A stretch of DNA of 64,000 nt from assembly GCF_000003815.2 (NCBI RefSeq), contig NC_049990.1, positions 10,503,995 to 10,567,994 of the forward strand, read 5' to 3'. Positions 24,401 through 36,262 of this stretch are shown piece after piece. A model generated the notes under the pieces. The model ran no database searches, was not told the origin of the DNA, and saw nothing but the letters and a program-made list of their open reading frames with translations. A program made the translations under genes and the position numbers. Source of the stretch: Branchiostoma floridae (lineage: Eukaryota; Chordata; Leptocardii; Amphioxiformes; Branchiostomatidae). Each line of letters opens with the position of its first letter. The first letter of the stretch is position 1.

Positions 24401-27400
24401 TTGTGTACGTTACCACAAATAATAGTTGGACTTGGATACTGATGTTTGTGGTTCTTATGTGAAGATGCAGAATGACCTCAACCCCGAGTGTTTGCATATA
24501 TGCTTGCTGTGCTGACCTGGTGTCAAGCAATGCCCATTTTTCATTGAAAGAGGTCGCATTCTCATGAGGATGTCAAATAATGGTCCAACCCAGAACACGA
24601 TTTGTCCATTAATATCCTGCACGATTTGCCTTGCATCACTGCACATAAAGCCGACATTAATACCACAGCAGGAAAGAATCCAATAGATGGAGTCCAAAAG
24701 ATTAAAACTTCCTTTCTGAGGACTTTTTGTCGTCTTCAATAAAGGCTGATGTAACTGAATATTGCTTCGTCAGGCAAAATGGATTATTACTTTTAGTGTC
24801 AACTTCATCAATTCCAATTAGTAATCAACCGCTCTATTCTTCTATCGTCAGACTGTGTTTTGTGTGGGCACTTCCATCATTAAACCAACTATTACTTTAG
24901 ATCGGTGTGGAATAAAAGGGTGGTCAATTGCTAGACGGGCATCAATTATACAATAGCTCCTTGCCATTAAATACCATCCAGAGCATTTAAGGGAGGTCTT
25001 GTTGTTAAGCGCAGACTAACGCTTACTAATAACTGGTTTAATTTTGAATGATATCATTCGTAGAATTCAAAAGAAAAATCTTAACATCAAATTTTGCAGG
25101 CGTCATTTTCGCTGACATCAACATTCTAGTATCTCTTGTCTTAAGTTTGTAACTAATCTCTTTTTTATATTTCATTTGCAAAACTTTGCATAAGATACAT
25201 AGTCTTCATCAACATTTAAATATGATTCATTAAGTAATATAAAAATTTCCGTTAAAATCGTTACTGATGCTGGAATTTCCTTATTCAATCAATCAGGCTT
25301 GACAATTCAAACGTTTCCAGAGATAAGATCAATCATTTTGTCCAATCATTGAGGAAGATTAAGACGCCTTGCAGGTTACGAGTTAAATTGCCCTGTAAAA
25401 AGATGGCTACCCCATACCGATGTAGCCTTTCAGCTAATGTTTTTAATCCCAGAGGTGCAATTCGTTCTGGCATAATCACGAACCAGCACTAAAGGAGCGA
25501 TAAAACCGATCCCGATATAATGAGAAACGTTGGTGTGTGATATCGGGCATGACGACCAAATGACTTCTTTGGCGCTTTATCGACATTAAGGGTCATTTGG
25601 GAAGCTGGACCATGTGAATATTAAGTAAGCAATATAAGTCTCCGTCTAACTGTGTATATTTGATATGCATCAAGTAACAATAAGCAATACTTAGTCTTGC
25701 GTTTCCTAATCATCTGCAAGAAAACAGTTGCTCAAGTAACTAGATTTTGGAAACGGTCAGACCTTTAAGTCATCCACCACCTTTCGTCAGTGACACTGGA
25801 CAAAATCAGCAGGTTTCTAACATATAAATGAGGTAAACTTCATTGGTATAGCTTTTGGTTCAGGAGTTTACTCTTATTACTTGACCGTTGTGTACAGAGT
25901 TGTGAAACTTAGATAATGGATTGGCAGACACAAACAGTAGGACATTCACCTCCTGATTACAAAACCAGTGGACGTATCGTGATAAAAGTAAAATTTGCTC
26001 ATCCTGGGGTCACCTTCAGGTCTCCTTCGCTTGCTGAACTCTATGATCAAAAGGTCTCATCATGCAGCCACCTTCCATCAGGTTGCCGGCAATAATCAGC
26101 TGAAGAAAATTCCTGCTCTGATTTCTTTGTTGCATCGGGAAGGCAGAAAATCGATGATGAACGCCGCTAGGCTTGACCCGGAGGAAACAGGTGCGATATA
26201 CCCCGCAAAACAACAGAGAGAGGAATTCATCCGGAAATGATAAGTGGCGGCTAAGGAATCCACCTGATTGCATTGATTTGCAGTCGTGAGGACGGGCTGT
26301 CGTTCAGAAATCAAACCTTGTAAACTACGAAGTTTCAGGAAACGTTGGCAAGTTGAGATGGTCGATGGTGTTCATCCGTAACCATCATCGTAATGATGAT
26401 TGATCCTTGCTTGGCAATGGTAGACACGCATTTAGCAAGGTATAATTGCAAGATCTTCATTGACACTTGAGTCAAGTTTGATCATAGATAATCTTACCTA
26501 TGCTGTTTATGGAGAATTAGGGAGCCTTGTGTGGCCGTAAATTTAAATGATCTGTTTTACAGCCCAGCTGCAGGGGATGGTAAATCGAAGTTTGAAAGTA
26601 GATGACAGTGCATTTTCTCACATCTCATATCTTACATCAAGAGAAATTGAAGAGTATTCGAATAATTTGACATGACCCAAATCAACTATGATATCGTGTA
26701 TAGTACTTAAAACAAGTCAAATGGATGAACACGCTATTAGGAAAAAAGCTTTGAAATGAAATATATACTTAATAAGAGTTGCATTTCATTCGATTCATTA
26801 CGTAGCAACCAATACTCTGATTTCTTCTCATATGTATTCTAATAGCCTGCAAGGACAGATTCCATACCTTCGCTAGGCCTCTTCTCAGTAGACTACGATC
26901 GCTGAGTGACCCTACAACTACGGAAGCAGATTTGCGTTACCCTAAATTTCATAAGTATAAGTATGATGCTAGGTGGAAAAGTATGACAGCAAAACACTTC
27001 AGGTGGTTAAAAAGCTGTATTTTTATCTTTGTGAAATCTTTGGTCAATCTGTGGTTGCTGTGAGGTCACAGCCTGTAGTGGAAACGGGTTGTTACCAAAC
27101 TAGGTGAACAAAAATGCATGCATGGACCAATGACTTTGATGATGAATTTTGATGAATAGTTTCTTTGGGATTAAGGTCGTTGAGATCACACAGGAAACGT
27201 GCTCTGAAAATTCAAGATGGCCCATGAAGTTATGTGGGAAGATCCTGCCTGATATCACTGAGATTTATCTCGATATGGACTGATAAACTACCCGCGTCAG
27301 ACCCCTGCAGACGGCAGGGCTCGGGCTGTACGGTGACATTGCCCCCGCGGCCACTCATGTAATCTGTGGCAATGCTTCTTCATCACCTGCCGTACACGCC

Positions 27401-27479
27401 TTGTGAGGATGGATCATGCCTATCCATCTTAACCTAGACGGCTTTAAGAAACACAATATATATCAAAGAACACACACCT
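21459..27479. other. Gene-free region downstream of neuroligin
   Basis: No supported coding exon, RNA gene or intact transposon in about 6 kb. Open frames are short and lack motifs. The one feature that stands out is the E-box cluster at 22.7 kb. Confidence 0.55.
22692..22840. promoter_or_regulatory. Cluster of five CAGGTG/CACCTG boxes, three in a short tandem repeat
   Basis: CAGGTG occurs at 22701, 22721 and 22747, each inside TTGTTTGGAACAGGTG. CACCTG occurs at 22763 and 22835. Five such boxes in 140 bp exceed what this AT-rich background would give by chance. CAGGTG is bound by Snail/ZEB zinc-finger repressors and some bHLH factors. Whether this is an enhancer or a short satellite is not decided. 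Confidence 0.4.
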
Positions 27480-27700
27480 GCAGTGACTTAACTGCTGACA
27501 AATTGAGAGGATTTCATGTCCTTTGGAAATGTGTAAAGGGAATGCTAATGTCCATCTATCGTAACGTATGACTTACATTCGACACCTTTCACTATTGAAA
27601 CAGAATATAAATAGTATAACATCTACATATACATAGATAGACAGTGACGTAACTGCTGTCAGATAAGGGGGATCTCGTGTCCTCTTGCATTAAGATGAGT
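27480..27700. repeat. Direct repeat pair, ~65 bp units
   Basis: CAGTGACTTAACTGCTGAC (about 27480) and CAGTGACGTAACTGCTGTC (about 27640) begin two related stretches that continue through a shared TGTCCT motif. Adjacent to the larger tandem duplication at 27721. Confidence 0.6.
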
Positions 27701-27720
27701 GTGAAGGTGAAGAACGGGAC

Positions 27721-28209
27721 ATGGCATCTCTTCTGAACTTCGGACGTCAGTCGCACGTCATTCATTATTATACTTTATGCCATGATTCATATATTCTTAA
27801 AAATCAAAGTCATATTTCTAGTACTTAGAAGGTCGACCTTGCGAAGGTTTACGTTGAGTTTTTCGAACAGTAATATAATCTTGGAGGACCGTAATGACAT
27901 CAAAAATACATCACAACTCTGCTCCTTCAATGAATCTACACGTTTTCCTGTACAATTCATGGCATATCTTTTGAACTTCGGACGTCATCCGTAACCTCAT
28001 TTATCATTATACCTTTTGCCATAATTCATATATTCTTAAGAACCACAGTCGTATTTCTTAAGTACGTAGGAGGTTTATCTTGCGGAAGGTTCACTTTGAG
28101 TTGTTTTCAGTAATATAACCTTGAAGGACCGTAATGACAGTGCTAACACCCATCAAAAATACATCATCGCCTAGCTCCTTCAATGAATCTACCGAGTTTT
28201 CCTGTACAA
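27721..28209. repeat. Tandem duplication, two ~238-250 bp units
   Basis: Unit 1 starts at 27721 and unit 2 at 27959. Both carry TTGAACTTCGGACGTCA-like starts, TTCATATATTCTTAA, AGTAATATAA, GGACCGTAATGACA and CTCCTTCAATGAATCTAC, ending with CCTGTACAATTCA. Unit 2 has an extra ~14 bp (GTGCTAACACCC). Divergence is modest. No coding function. Confidence 0.85.
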
Positions 28210-28823
28210 TTCAAATAATACTTCACACTCCACACTGTAAGTTCGAGGAACGTGCATTGAAAATGGATGATGGATTAAGATCTTCAGGGTAAAGATCTTG
28301 CCAAAGCGGGAGCTCAGAAAGCTTTATCTTTGAAGACTATTCAAGAAAGCCCTTTGCCTCGAGCGCATAGCCGGTGGCGATATCATTCCTTCATATCGTC
28401 CCAGCAGGCTGCCAACTTAGGATGTGGTAATGCTCATTTATGAATTATGTATATGCTTGATCATGAGATTCGTATTTTACCTTTAAATAGCGCATTACGT
28501 TGGAAAAGATAAGCAGTATCATTGCCGCAGCAGGCGGCGTCTGACCTCTAGAAATGCGACGGTTGAACATTCAAAAATTGCGGACTGATTTCTTTGCTGA
28601 CAATCAAATTAGCCTGACCGAGACGTGACTCAAACCAAGGGGACTAAAGACCGCAGGAAACCATCTAGAACCATTACGCAAGCTGCATGTATATGCGTCA
28701 CTATGTACAGTGTTTTTTTTTTATATATTGGAAACTTTGGGTACATTTTTGTTGAGAAACTAAAGATAAAGAAATACAAATTTGTGTCTATCCGTAAATA
28801 GTTTCATCGGGTTGGTAGATCAA

Positions 28824-28979
28824 TCGAACAAAGTCTTCTACGTTTCACAACCTTCTTTCAATTCTTCCATAGACATTTCGGCAACTATCTGTCACCCATG
28901 TTATGAAACGTTAGTATGTTTCATTTTGTACATTAAAAGAATTAAAAGAAAGTTGTGAAACGAAGAAGACTTTGTTCGA
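28824..28979. repeat. 43 bp inverted repeat with 70 bp loop
   Basis: 28824-28866 and 28937-28979 are reverse complements at 40 of 43 positions (TCGAACAAAGTCTTCTACG pairs with CGAAGAAGACTTTGTTCGA). This is a compact hairpin-forming element, possibly a small fold-back or MITE remnant. Confidence 0.85.
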
Positions 28980-29099
28980 CATTTGTGTCTACTTGGATTA
29001 TTACGAAAAGGTAAAAGACCTCCTGTAATCCATAATTACTTTAAGCATATATGCGCATCACTTATATAGCATGACCCTATAAAAAGGTAAGATATTTTG

Positions 29100-29300
29100 C
29101 GTGGTCCTGTTGCGTAACGTTAGGGTGTTTGCCACATAACCAGAGGTCCTGAATTCGAACACTGAAACTTTGCCCTTGAGAAAGGCACTTTACACGACTG
29201 TCCTCAGACTCCTCACTCCATTCAGGTGAAGATAAGGACCTAGCTTCGGGTCACCTGATTGGCGCCGAATGACATCCACTCCATACCAATGTGATTTAGC
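29100..29300 (+). mobile_element. tRNA-derived SINE-like element
   Basis: Box-A-like TTGCGTAACGTTAGGG and box-B-like GAATTCGAACA lie ~45 bp apart, followed by CCCTTGAGAAAGGCACTTTA and CCTCACTCCATTCAGGTG. The tRNA-like head plus the 'gaaaggcactttacac' body is characteristic of SINEs found in several marine invertebrates and amphioxus. It is diverged, so probably inactive. The 3' end is uncertain. Confidence 0.6.
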
Positions 29301-29523
29301 CCCGCCTCCTTGCTTTGGCTTCGAAGATATAGTAGTAGGCCCACCCACTAAAATAATGATATTGAGTTGATCGATATTACCTTGGTTTGCAGTTATAAGG
29401 CAGATTGGCTTACGATAAAAAGTAGACATCGCACATGTACCAAATAATCACCTAGCAATCTTGATTGGAGAGCTGAAGATATTAACACACTATACAAAGA
29501 CCAATCAAGGAAAACTAATACAA

Positions 29524-29536
29524 GGGGGGGGGGGGG
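29524..29536 (+). repeat. Homopolymer run of 13 G
   Basis: A run of 13 G directly followed by GCTC-like sequence context (ends ..GGGCTCAATTGC). Similar runs occur at 34633-34644 (12 C) and 40383-40394 (12 G). These are likely to be length-unstable and error-prone in assembly. Confidence 0.9.
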
Positions 29537-30061
29537 CTCAATTGCTCTTATGGTGGATGTTATTACCACTATGTACCGCGGAAACAATTTTGCCCAATGA
29601 ACACTATGTTTCTTAGTACGGATTCGACTTTGTTCGTAGTATTACCTAATAAAGTAGAGGCCATTGGCCGTTGATATATCTTTATATCATGTGGATAATG
29701 GCATTACTTACCATTGATGACTGAAATGACCTTCCCATCTTCCAAGGTTCTAATGACAACATCTTTATGATACTTCTTTATCACGTCCTCAATGAAGTAC
29801 GGTTATGGTTACGGCTGAGGTGATTAAGTATTGGTTTATGCAGTGGACGTGAAGAGTTTATACTGACATTGGGAATGAAGCCAATACAGCGTAAGAGGAG
29901 GAAGGCAGCCCACCTGTTAAAGGGTACAACGCCATCTACGGCAAGGAATCACATTGCGGAAAACTTTTAGAAATATGTTTGTGAGGGCATACGAAGTTTT
30001 CCAAATATTGACAATTTCAATGACAATTATGATGCAATTCTAAATTTTATAACCATACACA

Positions 30062-30223
30062 AGCTTTCGATCAGTCCTCTGATCCTTTTGTAATGACCCA
30101 AAGCCTATGTCCCAAACCCAGACCGGAAGTGTGACGTTAGCAAAGGTTCAAAGATGCTTGGAAGTCGGTATCGGACCCCGTCTCGGTTGAAGGAAAGTTG
30201 ATGGGCTCTGATGTAGATGGCCT
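30062..30223 (+). repeat. Dispersed repeat, copy 1 of a ~165 bp family
   Basis: Shares AAGCTTTC, CAGTCCT-TGA, ATGACCC-AAGCCTA, GTGACGTTAGCAA, GTCGGTATCGG and GATGGGCTCT with 42738-42905, in the same order and orientation. Non-coding; class unknown. Confidence 0.75.
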
Positions 30224-30574
30224 CTTTTACTCCCTTGAGAAAGTAATCCTACAATGAAAATTATATCTATTGCATTTTCATATCCAACATGGGCTAAATG
30301 AGAAAAATATCATATAGATATATTTCATCTATATCTACAAAGTCTCTGTGCTTCTTTTAAAAACGTGTAGAGTTGTTACATAGGAGTTTTCTAACATGAC
30401 ATGATACACTTGAACAATTCGTCCTTCAGATGCAGCCATAATCTATGTGCATGGTCGACGTGATTGGCATTAATGGTTATAAAGTTATGCTGATTTTACA
30501 CAAATCCCTTAATCATGCTGATCGACATTAACAATCTGAGGACCGAACAGGATATCAATGTGTCTTTAAGACTT

Positions 30575-30700
30575 AACGTAGGGGTAAATCGACCTTTCCG
30601 CTGAACCTTGAGGTCATGAGTTCTAATCCCAGCCGTTGTACACGTGTTGTTAAAACCTGACAGGCATGTAACGGCAAAGGACAGGGTGTTAGGTCGGAGA
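30575..30700 (+). mobile_element. Possible SINE fragment with box-B-like motif
   Basis: GAGGTCATGAGTTCTAATCCC resembles a tRNA T-arm/box B (GTTCNANNC). The upstream part is tRNA-length, but no clean cloverleaf can be drawn. Weak call. Confidence 0.3.
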
Positions 30701-30842
30701 TCCTGTGCTTTAAAATCCCATCAAGTTTACAGGGTCTACCGTACTTATCCAGGAGGTACGTACCGGGGAGAGAAGGTCAATCCAGTCAATCCGATGTTAC
30801 GCAGCTTGTACTAATACGCCCATTGCACTTGGACAAGGACCT

Positions 30843-31125
30843 CACTACGATCAAACTGCGACCTAATTATAAAGTTTAACAGTTCGCTCAACGAATTTCA
30901 TAGATAAAACAAAAACTTCAATATAATGTTTGCATTTAGAGTGTCTTGTTGTATTTCTAGTTGTACTTTTGCATGGTGGTCGTTGGATTATCTTGTCGAT
31001 GTTTCGCCGGATGAGCAGGCAAACAGGTACTTGCCGGTGGGTTTGGCATGGTACTTTTACATGGTATTCCAATTATAAAGTCAATGGCTACACGAATCCA
31101 AATTAGTTTGCAGCAAGAGCAAGAG
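30843..31125. mobile_element. MITE copy D, diverged and interrupted
   Basis: The left part has CTGCGACCTAA and GTTCGCTCAACGAATTT, matching the left interior of the copy at 48715. After about 70 bp of unrelated DNA, TACTTTTACATGGTATTCC and ACACGAATCCAAATTAGT match the middle of the copy at 38213. The terminal TIR is eroded. Confidence 0.5.
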
Positions 31126-32701
31126 ACTACGGTAACCTCCGGCTGGTCGAATGGAGACGTGTTACCGCTTAACTTGAGGCGGTTTAACAGTTATAACAGT
31201 ATGTGCATATTCAATAAAGGAGGTTCTATAGGTACTAGTATCTTTAAAATCAGTTGACATCAGTTGATGTGAAAGCATGAGACTCGACCTGACTCGACCC
31301 TATCCTTTGATAGACGCACAGTCACAACCAAAGTAATTACACGCAAAACAGCGTCCAAAGTCCGCTTGTCTTTCAACTGTCAGTCGTTAGGATCGAAAGA
31401 AGCACGTAAAAACCATATTGAAAGAGGGAACACAAGACCTTAGGCGTCAACAAAATGTTAGAACATTAAACCCGTGCTATAAATTTCCCACCGCAACAGT
31501 GGATTTAAGCTACCAAAAATAGCCCATGTTCTATGGACGATAAACGTTTTGCCATTTCTATCCGACCAACTCGGATGGCTTACTGTAAAAGCGTAGTACC
31601 GCAAAATTGTATTGTGCGCATTAGTTAGACATGACCTTTTCGGGGCAGGTGGTCAGTGTTATATATAGGCTTCTAAGAAAACGATCAATGCGAAAGTTAC
31701 AACGTCCTCTGCAATGTTAAGGCGAACTTGATATCAGGCGAGGCCCAAAACTGTGCAAACTTATGGAAGTTTTTTTCCAATAATACATAACCTAGTTAAC
31801 GGTAAGGGTACTAACCAAGCTTGTTACACCAAATTTATGCAAATGAGGTATGGCTAAATAATGATATCTTAACGGCGTGGATAAGAACTAGTTCAACTAC
31901 GGCCATGGGTAATGATATAGAAATTCGATAAACAAATATATCTTTGACTTATATGTGTGTATTACCCTGAACTCCTTAGAAATGTATTGCCCAAGCACCG
32001 ATAAAATTCGCTGAGAAAAGAAACAGAATTAGAGAAATAATTGAATAAATGGATGCATGATTTATAATAAACAATGTAGAGATCATCTAAGAACGGGCAG
32101 TAAATGTAATAAATGGTGTCATTGATATGATAAAGTAGAAATGTCTCATAAAAACTAATGTGTCTAAATTAGATGGTCAAATTCAACACAGACGAAAAAA
32201 TGAAGGATATAAAATCTAATTCAAACATACAAATTCATGCAAATATGTGACCAAGATCTCCTCACCGGTTCCCTGCCTGTCAGCTTTCAGAATAGAACAT
32301 ATTTCTTAGTCAATATATTGCTGTCCAAAGTAGAATGATAACGAATTGTTATCTACTGTATGATATGGGACAGATTTGTCGCTACAGTAACCTTGCCGGG
32401 ATAAGATAGCCCCTGATGAACAACTGCACTTGGCATACTGCACCCAGGTGATCGTTCACATTGCAGGCACGTTGAGTGCAAGTCACACAGCATACACCGC
32501 CACATTCAACATGGTGCCAAATCGATACGGTTACGACCAGACCAACACTTACTCCCAACGAGAAAGAAGAAATGAAAAGAAATCATGATTTTCTTGAAGT
32601 TATTGCGTCATGTTATGTGGGGGGTAGACGGTTATATCTACTTTGGTAGAAGGTGTCGTTACCAGGAGGTCCGCAGCTCCAGTAGATGGTAGGATGTGTG
32701 A

Positions 32702-32719
32702 GTGTGTGTGTGTGTGTGT

Positions 32720-32777
<58 letters not shown>

Positions 32778-32811
32778 GTGTGTGTGTGTGTGTGCGCGCG
32801 CGCGCGTGTGT
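32702..32811 (+). repeat. (TG)n microsatellite with (CG)n core
   Basis: About 110 bp of nearly uninterrupted TG dinucleotides, with a GCGCGCGCGCGC stretch at 32795-32806. Alternating purine-pyrimidine DNA of this length can adopt Z-DNA. Confidence 0.95.
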
Positions 32812-33729
32812 TTGTAGGTGTTTTGTTTGTTTGTGTTTATACGTATGTGTATGTCAGAGTGTATCCGTATATGTGTTGTGTGGATGAGTTTATGTCTGTG
32901 GGTGTATCTTTAAATGTTTTCCTTGCATTTCTTTTTAGGGCAAGCAGCTTTATAGTTTAAAATGCGCGTCAGGTAATAAATGTAAAGTATTCTTGTATAT
33001 CAATACATTCTAATATTCTTTTCCCTCTCTTTTAGTGTTTTCGCAAATTTTACAAGTATTCTGTCATTAACGTAAGTATGGCAATTTACTGGCATTTCCA
33101 AGACGTATGATGTGTATGCCCCACCTTTAATGTTATAATTCATGTTACAATTGCTAAATCCACCTTCTAAATTTTGCATCATTCTTGATTTGGTCAACTT
33201 CGAAAGTAAAAAACGTTTTGGTTCATTAAAATTTGAAGATACTCCAAGTATATGTAACCTGCCAATGGGTATACTCGTACACCATCATACCTTACAGGTA
33301 GGAACCTTTCAATACACAAACATGTATGGTTGGTCTCATGTGGTTCAACACCCATTAAGCCTAGACCATTGAGGCTTCATGAAGTTCTCCGTAGGTTACA
33401 GTGCTTTCAGGATATCATAATTAGCTTGGCAAGCTGTATTAGCCCATACAACCCTTATGGCAAAGGGAATACAGCTTTGATACGGAACAATTAATCGGTT
33501 CTTCATGTCACATTACCTTATATTCATGGATCCTCCCTAACTGTGAAAACGGATATTAAAACATTAGAAGTCCACCGTCATGCATCATCATTCATGATGC
33601 TTCATTTAATAAGTAGCACATTGGTAATGCCTGAAATACCAAGATTTTCTATCATATCATCTTATAATTTTAGTTAAATTGAACGTGCAAAATTGAATCG
33701 AAGAATGGGATATCAATACCACTCAAAAT

Positions 33730-33965
33730 ATTAACGATAGAGGCGCCCGGGTTAGATTCCTGGTGTTCCTGGCTTGAAGCTTTGTCCTCAGTGGGAAATG
33801 CACTTTTTTGTCCTCACTCCATTCGTGTGCACAAATGATATCATGATTTCGGTTAGAGGGGCAAAGGCGGTGAAAGGAGAGCGATCCAGGGCTGCTTCTT
33901 CCACTACCGTGCCCTGGACATGACACGTGGATAATACTGTCCCCACGGCCCCAAAAAGGCTATGA
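33730..33965 (+). mobile_element. SINE-like element, second copy
   Basis: GGGTTAGATTCCTGG (box-B-like), then TGGGAAATGCACTTTTTTGT, CCTCACTCCATTCGTGTG and, near the end, ACGGCCCCAAAAAGGCTATG. The order matches the body of the 29.1 kb element. The tRNA-like 5' head is truncated. Confidence 0.55.
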
Positions 33966-35953
33966 GCTACTTTTACCTATGGGTATTCTGGATGATACCT
34001 AGAGCACACTTTGCAGTACCAACACATTTACTAAACATAGTATTTGTTGCCCTTTTTAAATCATAATGCCGGTTAAGAAGAAGGTTTTCATAATTCATAC
34101 TGATCCCAGAAAGACGAAGCTGTATCAAGGTGAGTAGAAAGAATGTATTTTGATTAGCCAAAGTCAAAGAGCTAGACTAAGATTATCCGTCCCAGTTACA
34201 GCCTTAGAATGCGGTTAATACGACTTAGTATGCAGCCTCAGTATGTGGTCACACTTAGTATGTTGTTAAAGAATCATGCTTTTAGGTCGATAACGGTGAA
34301 ATAGATACCAATCTCTCAATATAAATCTGTAGCAGTTACCACTCCTGAAGGTAATTTGTCCTGCTCATTTATTCTCCGCAATAGACCATGCTGCACTGAA
34401 TGTGTCTATCTCGTTGCATTAGTCTCCACTATATATATTGATCCCGTCTTTTCTGCTAATTCTCGTTTGCATTCAGACGAGCAATTTCACCGAAGATTGC
34501 GCTATCAAACCTGTCTTTGGTTGTTACCACCAGAAATAGCCTCAGGCGTAAGTGAATTAATTTTCTGTTTTCGATTACGTTCCTGAGAAATGGGGTCGGT
34601 AGGAAGGTTTCTCTACCTCCATGGCTACTTTGCCCCCCCCCCCCAATGATCTGGAGGTCTACGTTGTTAGATGGGTACCCCCGGTAGGTTTTCTCTTTTT
34701 GACCCCCAGCATACCAGGATGTCAACAAGGAGACCTAGGTTTGGTGGGTCTGTTGATATCATTTTCTCCATTGTAACAAAAAGAGTTGTTGGAAAACTGC
34801 TCTAGAAAGTTTCATCACAGTTGTCAGGCTGAAAATTGTATGTCCCTTGCCAGCTGTTGATGCAGCAAAAAAGATAGAGTAGTTTTTGTTGGGGTCTTTC
34901 CTTTTCCGTAAATGTCTCCCAATAGCGTTAAGGCATTTTTGAGTCGTATATATATATGAAAGTACATTGGCGTAAATTGACATTCTAGACTTGAAAAGTC
35001 CGATGTATACATAGCAAACCAGTACGCGATAGAAATAGATACTAGAAACCCCACCTCCCAAAGGGCACTTAGCTAATATTCTACATTGTTAATTGAATTA
35101 AAAAGGTTAACAGAATACTCAAGACACCAAGAAGATTCAAGATACCACTTCATCTATCATTGTTTCATGCCATGTCGGTATAGATTTTCTTAGTACGTAC
35201 TAGACGAAATCTGCAGTAAGCTGATCTGATGTCTTACAAGACGCGGAACCTTCACGGTGAGGCTTTGGAGCGACCTAACCGTAGATGGCCTGCGGAAGGT
35301 CACGTTTTGCCACCCGACTGATTGATTGCTCTAGAAAGATCACCTCCCCCTGCCAATTACCGCATCAACGATGGAGGATACTCGGGATTACGTAGCCAAA
35401 GGTCATGACGCAGTTTTATCAGGTGTAATCCCCTTGCACATCTCCAATTGGAGTGGAGAGATTGGAAGAATAGAGATGCTCTTGTGGACACCACTCCACG
35501 AAAGTCTGATGAGTAGGTGGCTGTTCTAGTTTGTCTCTGTGAGCCTCATGAATAACAGCAAAGGACATCCAGCTGCAGAGATACTTCTTATCAAACAGAT
35601 CAGTAGCCAAAAATCAAAGTGGTAGAATTTGAGGGTTTAAAAGGCCGTCAGGTTGGGTGCATATTAAAGTCAGAAGTCTGCACCTCACCGATACTCGCCA
35701 GAGTGCTGTATTGTAAAATGTCATTCAGTTCAGCACAACTGCTAATGATAAGGTTGTAGATGCAGCATAGGTAAGAATAGGAATACCATTAACATAATAA
35801 TGTCATCAGGTATCAGTTATATCGTTACGGGCTCCAATGTTGGAAGTCAATTGTTCACTATTTTATCATTATTTTGTCTAAAGTTGTATGAGTGAGTTAA
35901 ACGTGCAACACGAAAGCACTGGTATAAACTTTAGGTATATGTATGAGGGAACT

Positions 35954-36262
35954 AAAATGCTACGGCCAGTAAAGACTTACGCGATTCCGCCGTCCGGAAT
36001 AGGGTCCGTATGTCTATACCCAAAGGGTTTCATTATGAACTAATGTAAAAGAAGGAACATTAAAGTTTTTACTATCTATCTAAACGATCTAAAAAGAATA
36101 CCAGAATAACAAAAATGCTACGGCCAGTAAAGACTTACGCAATTCCGCCGTCCGGAATAGGGTCCATATGTCTATACCCAAAGGGTTTCATTATAAACTA
36201 ATGTAAAAGAAGGAACATTAAAGTTTTTATTATCTATCTAAACGATCTACAAAGAACACCAG
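35954..36262. repeat. Young tandem duplication, 158 bp units
   Basis: Units 35954-36111 and 36112-36262 differ at only about six positions (five transitions, one transversion) over ~150 bp. Each contains GATTCCGCCGTCCGGAATAG (the palindrome-rich ATTCCG..CGGAAT) and CCCAAAGGGTTTCATTAT. The near identity implies a recent event or an assembly duplication. Confidence 0.93.

Larger units (their letters stand above)
28210..30061. other. Gene-free region with a hairpin and a SINE-like element
   Basis: Contains the inverted repeat 28824-28979 and the SINE-like element at 29.1 kb, plus a run of 13 G at 29524-29536. Nothing else recognised. Confidence 0.5.

Noticed and set aside
29100-29160. Genuine tRNA gene
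   Set aside because: Box-A and box-B-like motifs are present but no cloverleaf with paired acceptor stem forms, and a SINE-type body follows.
32643-32960. 105-codon Cys/Val-rich frame
   Set aside because: It is the translation of the (TG)n microsatellite.
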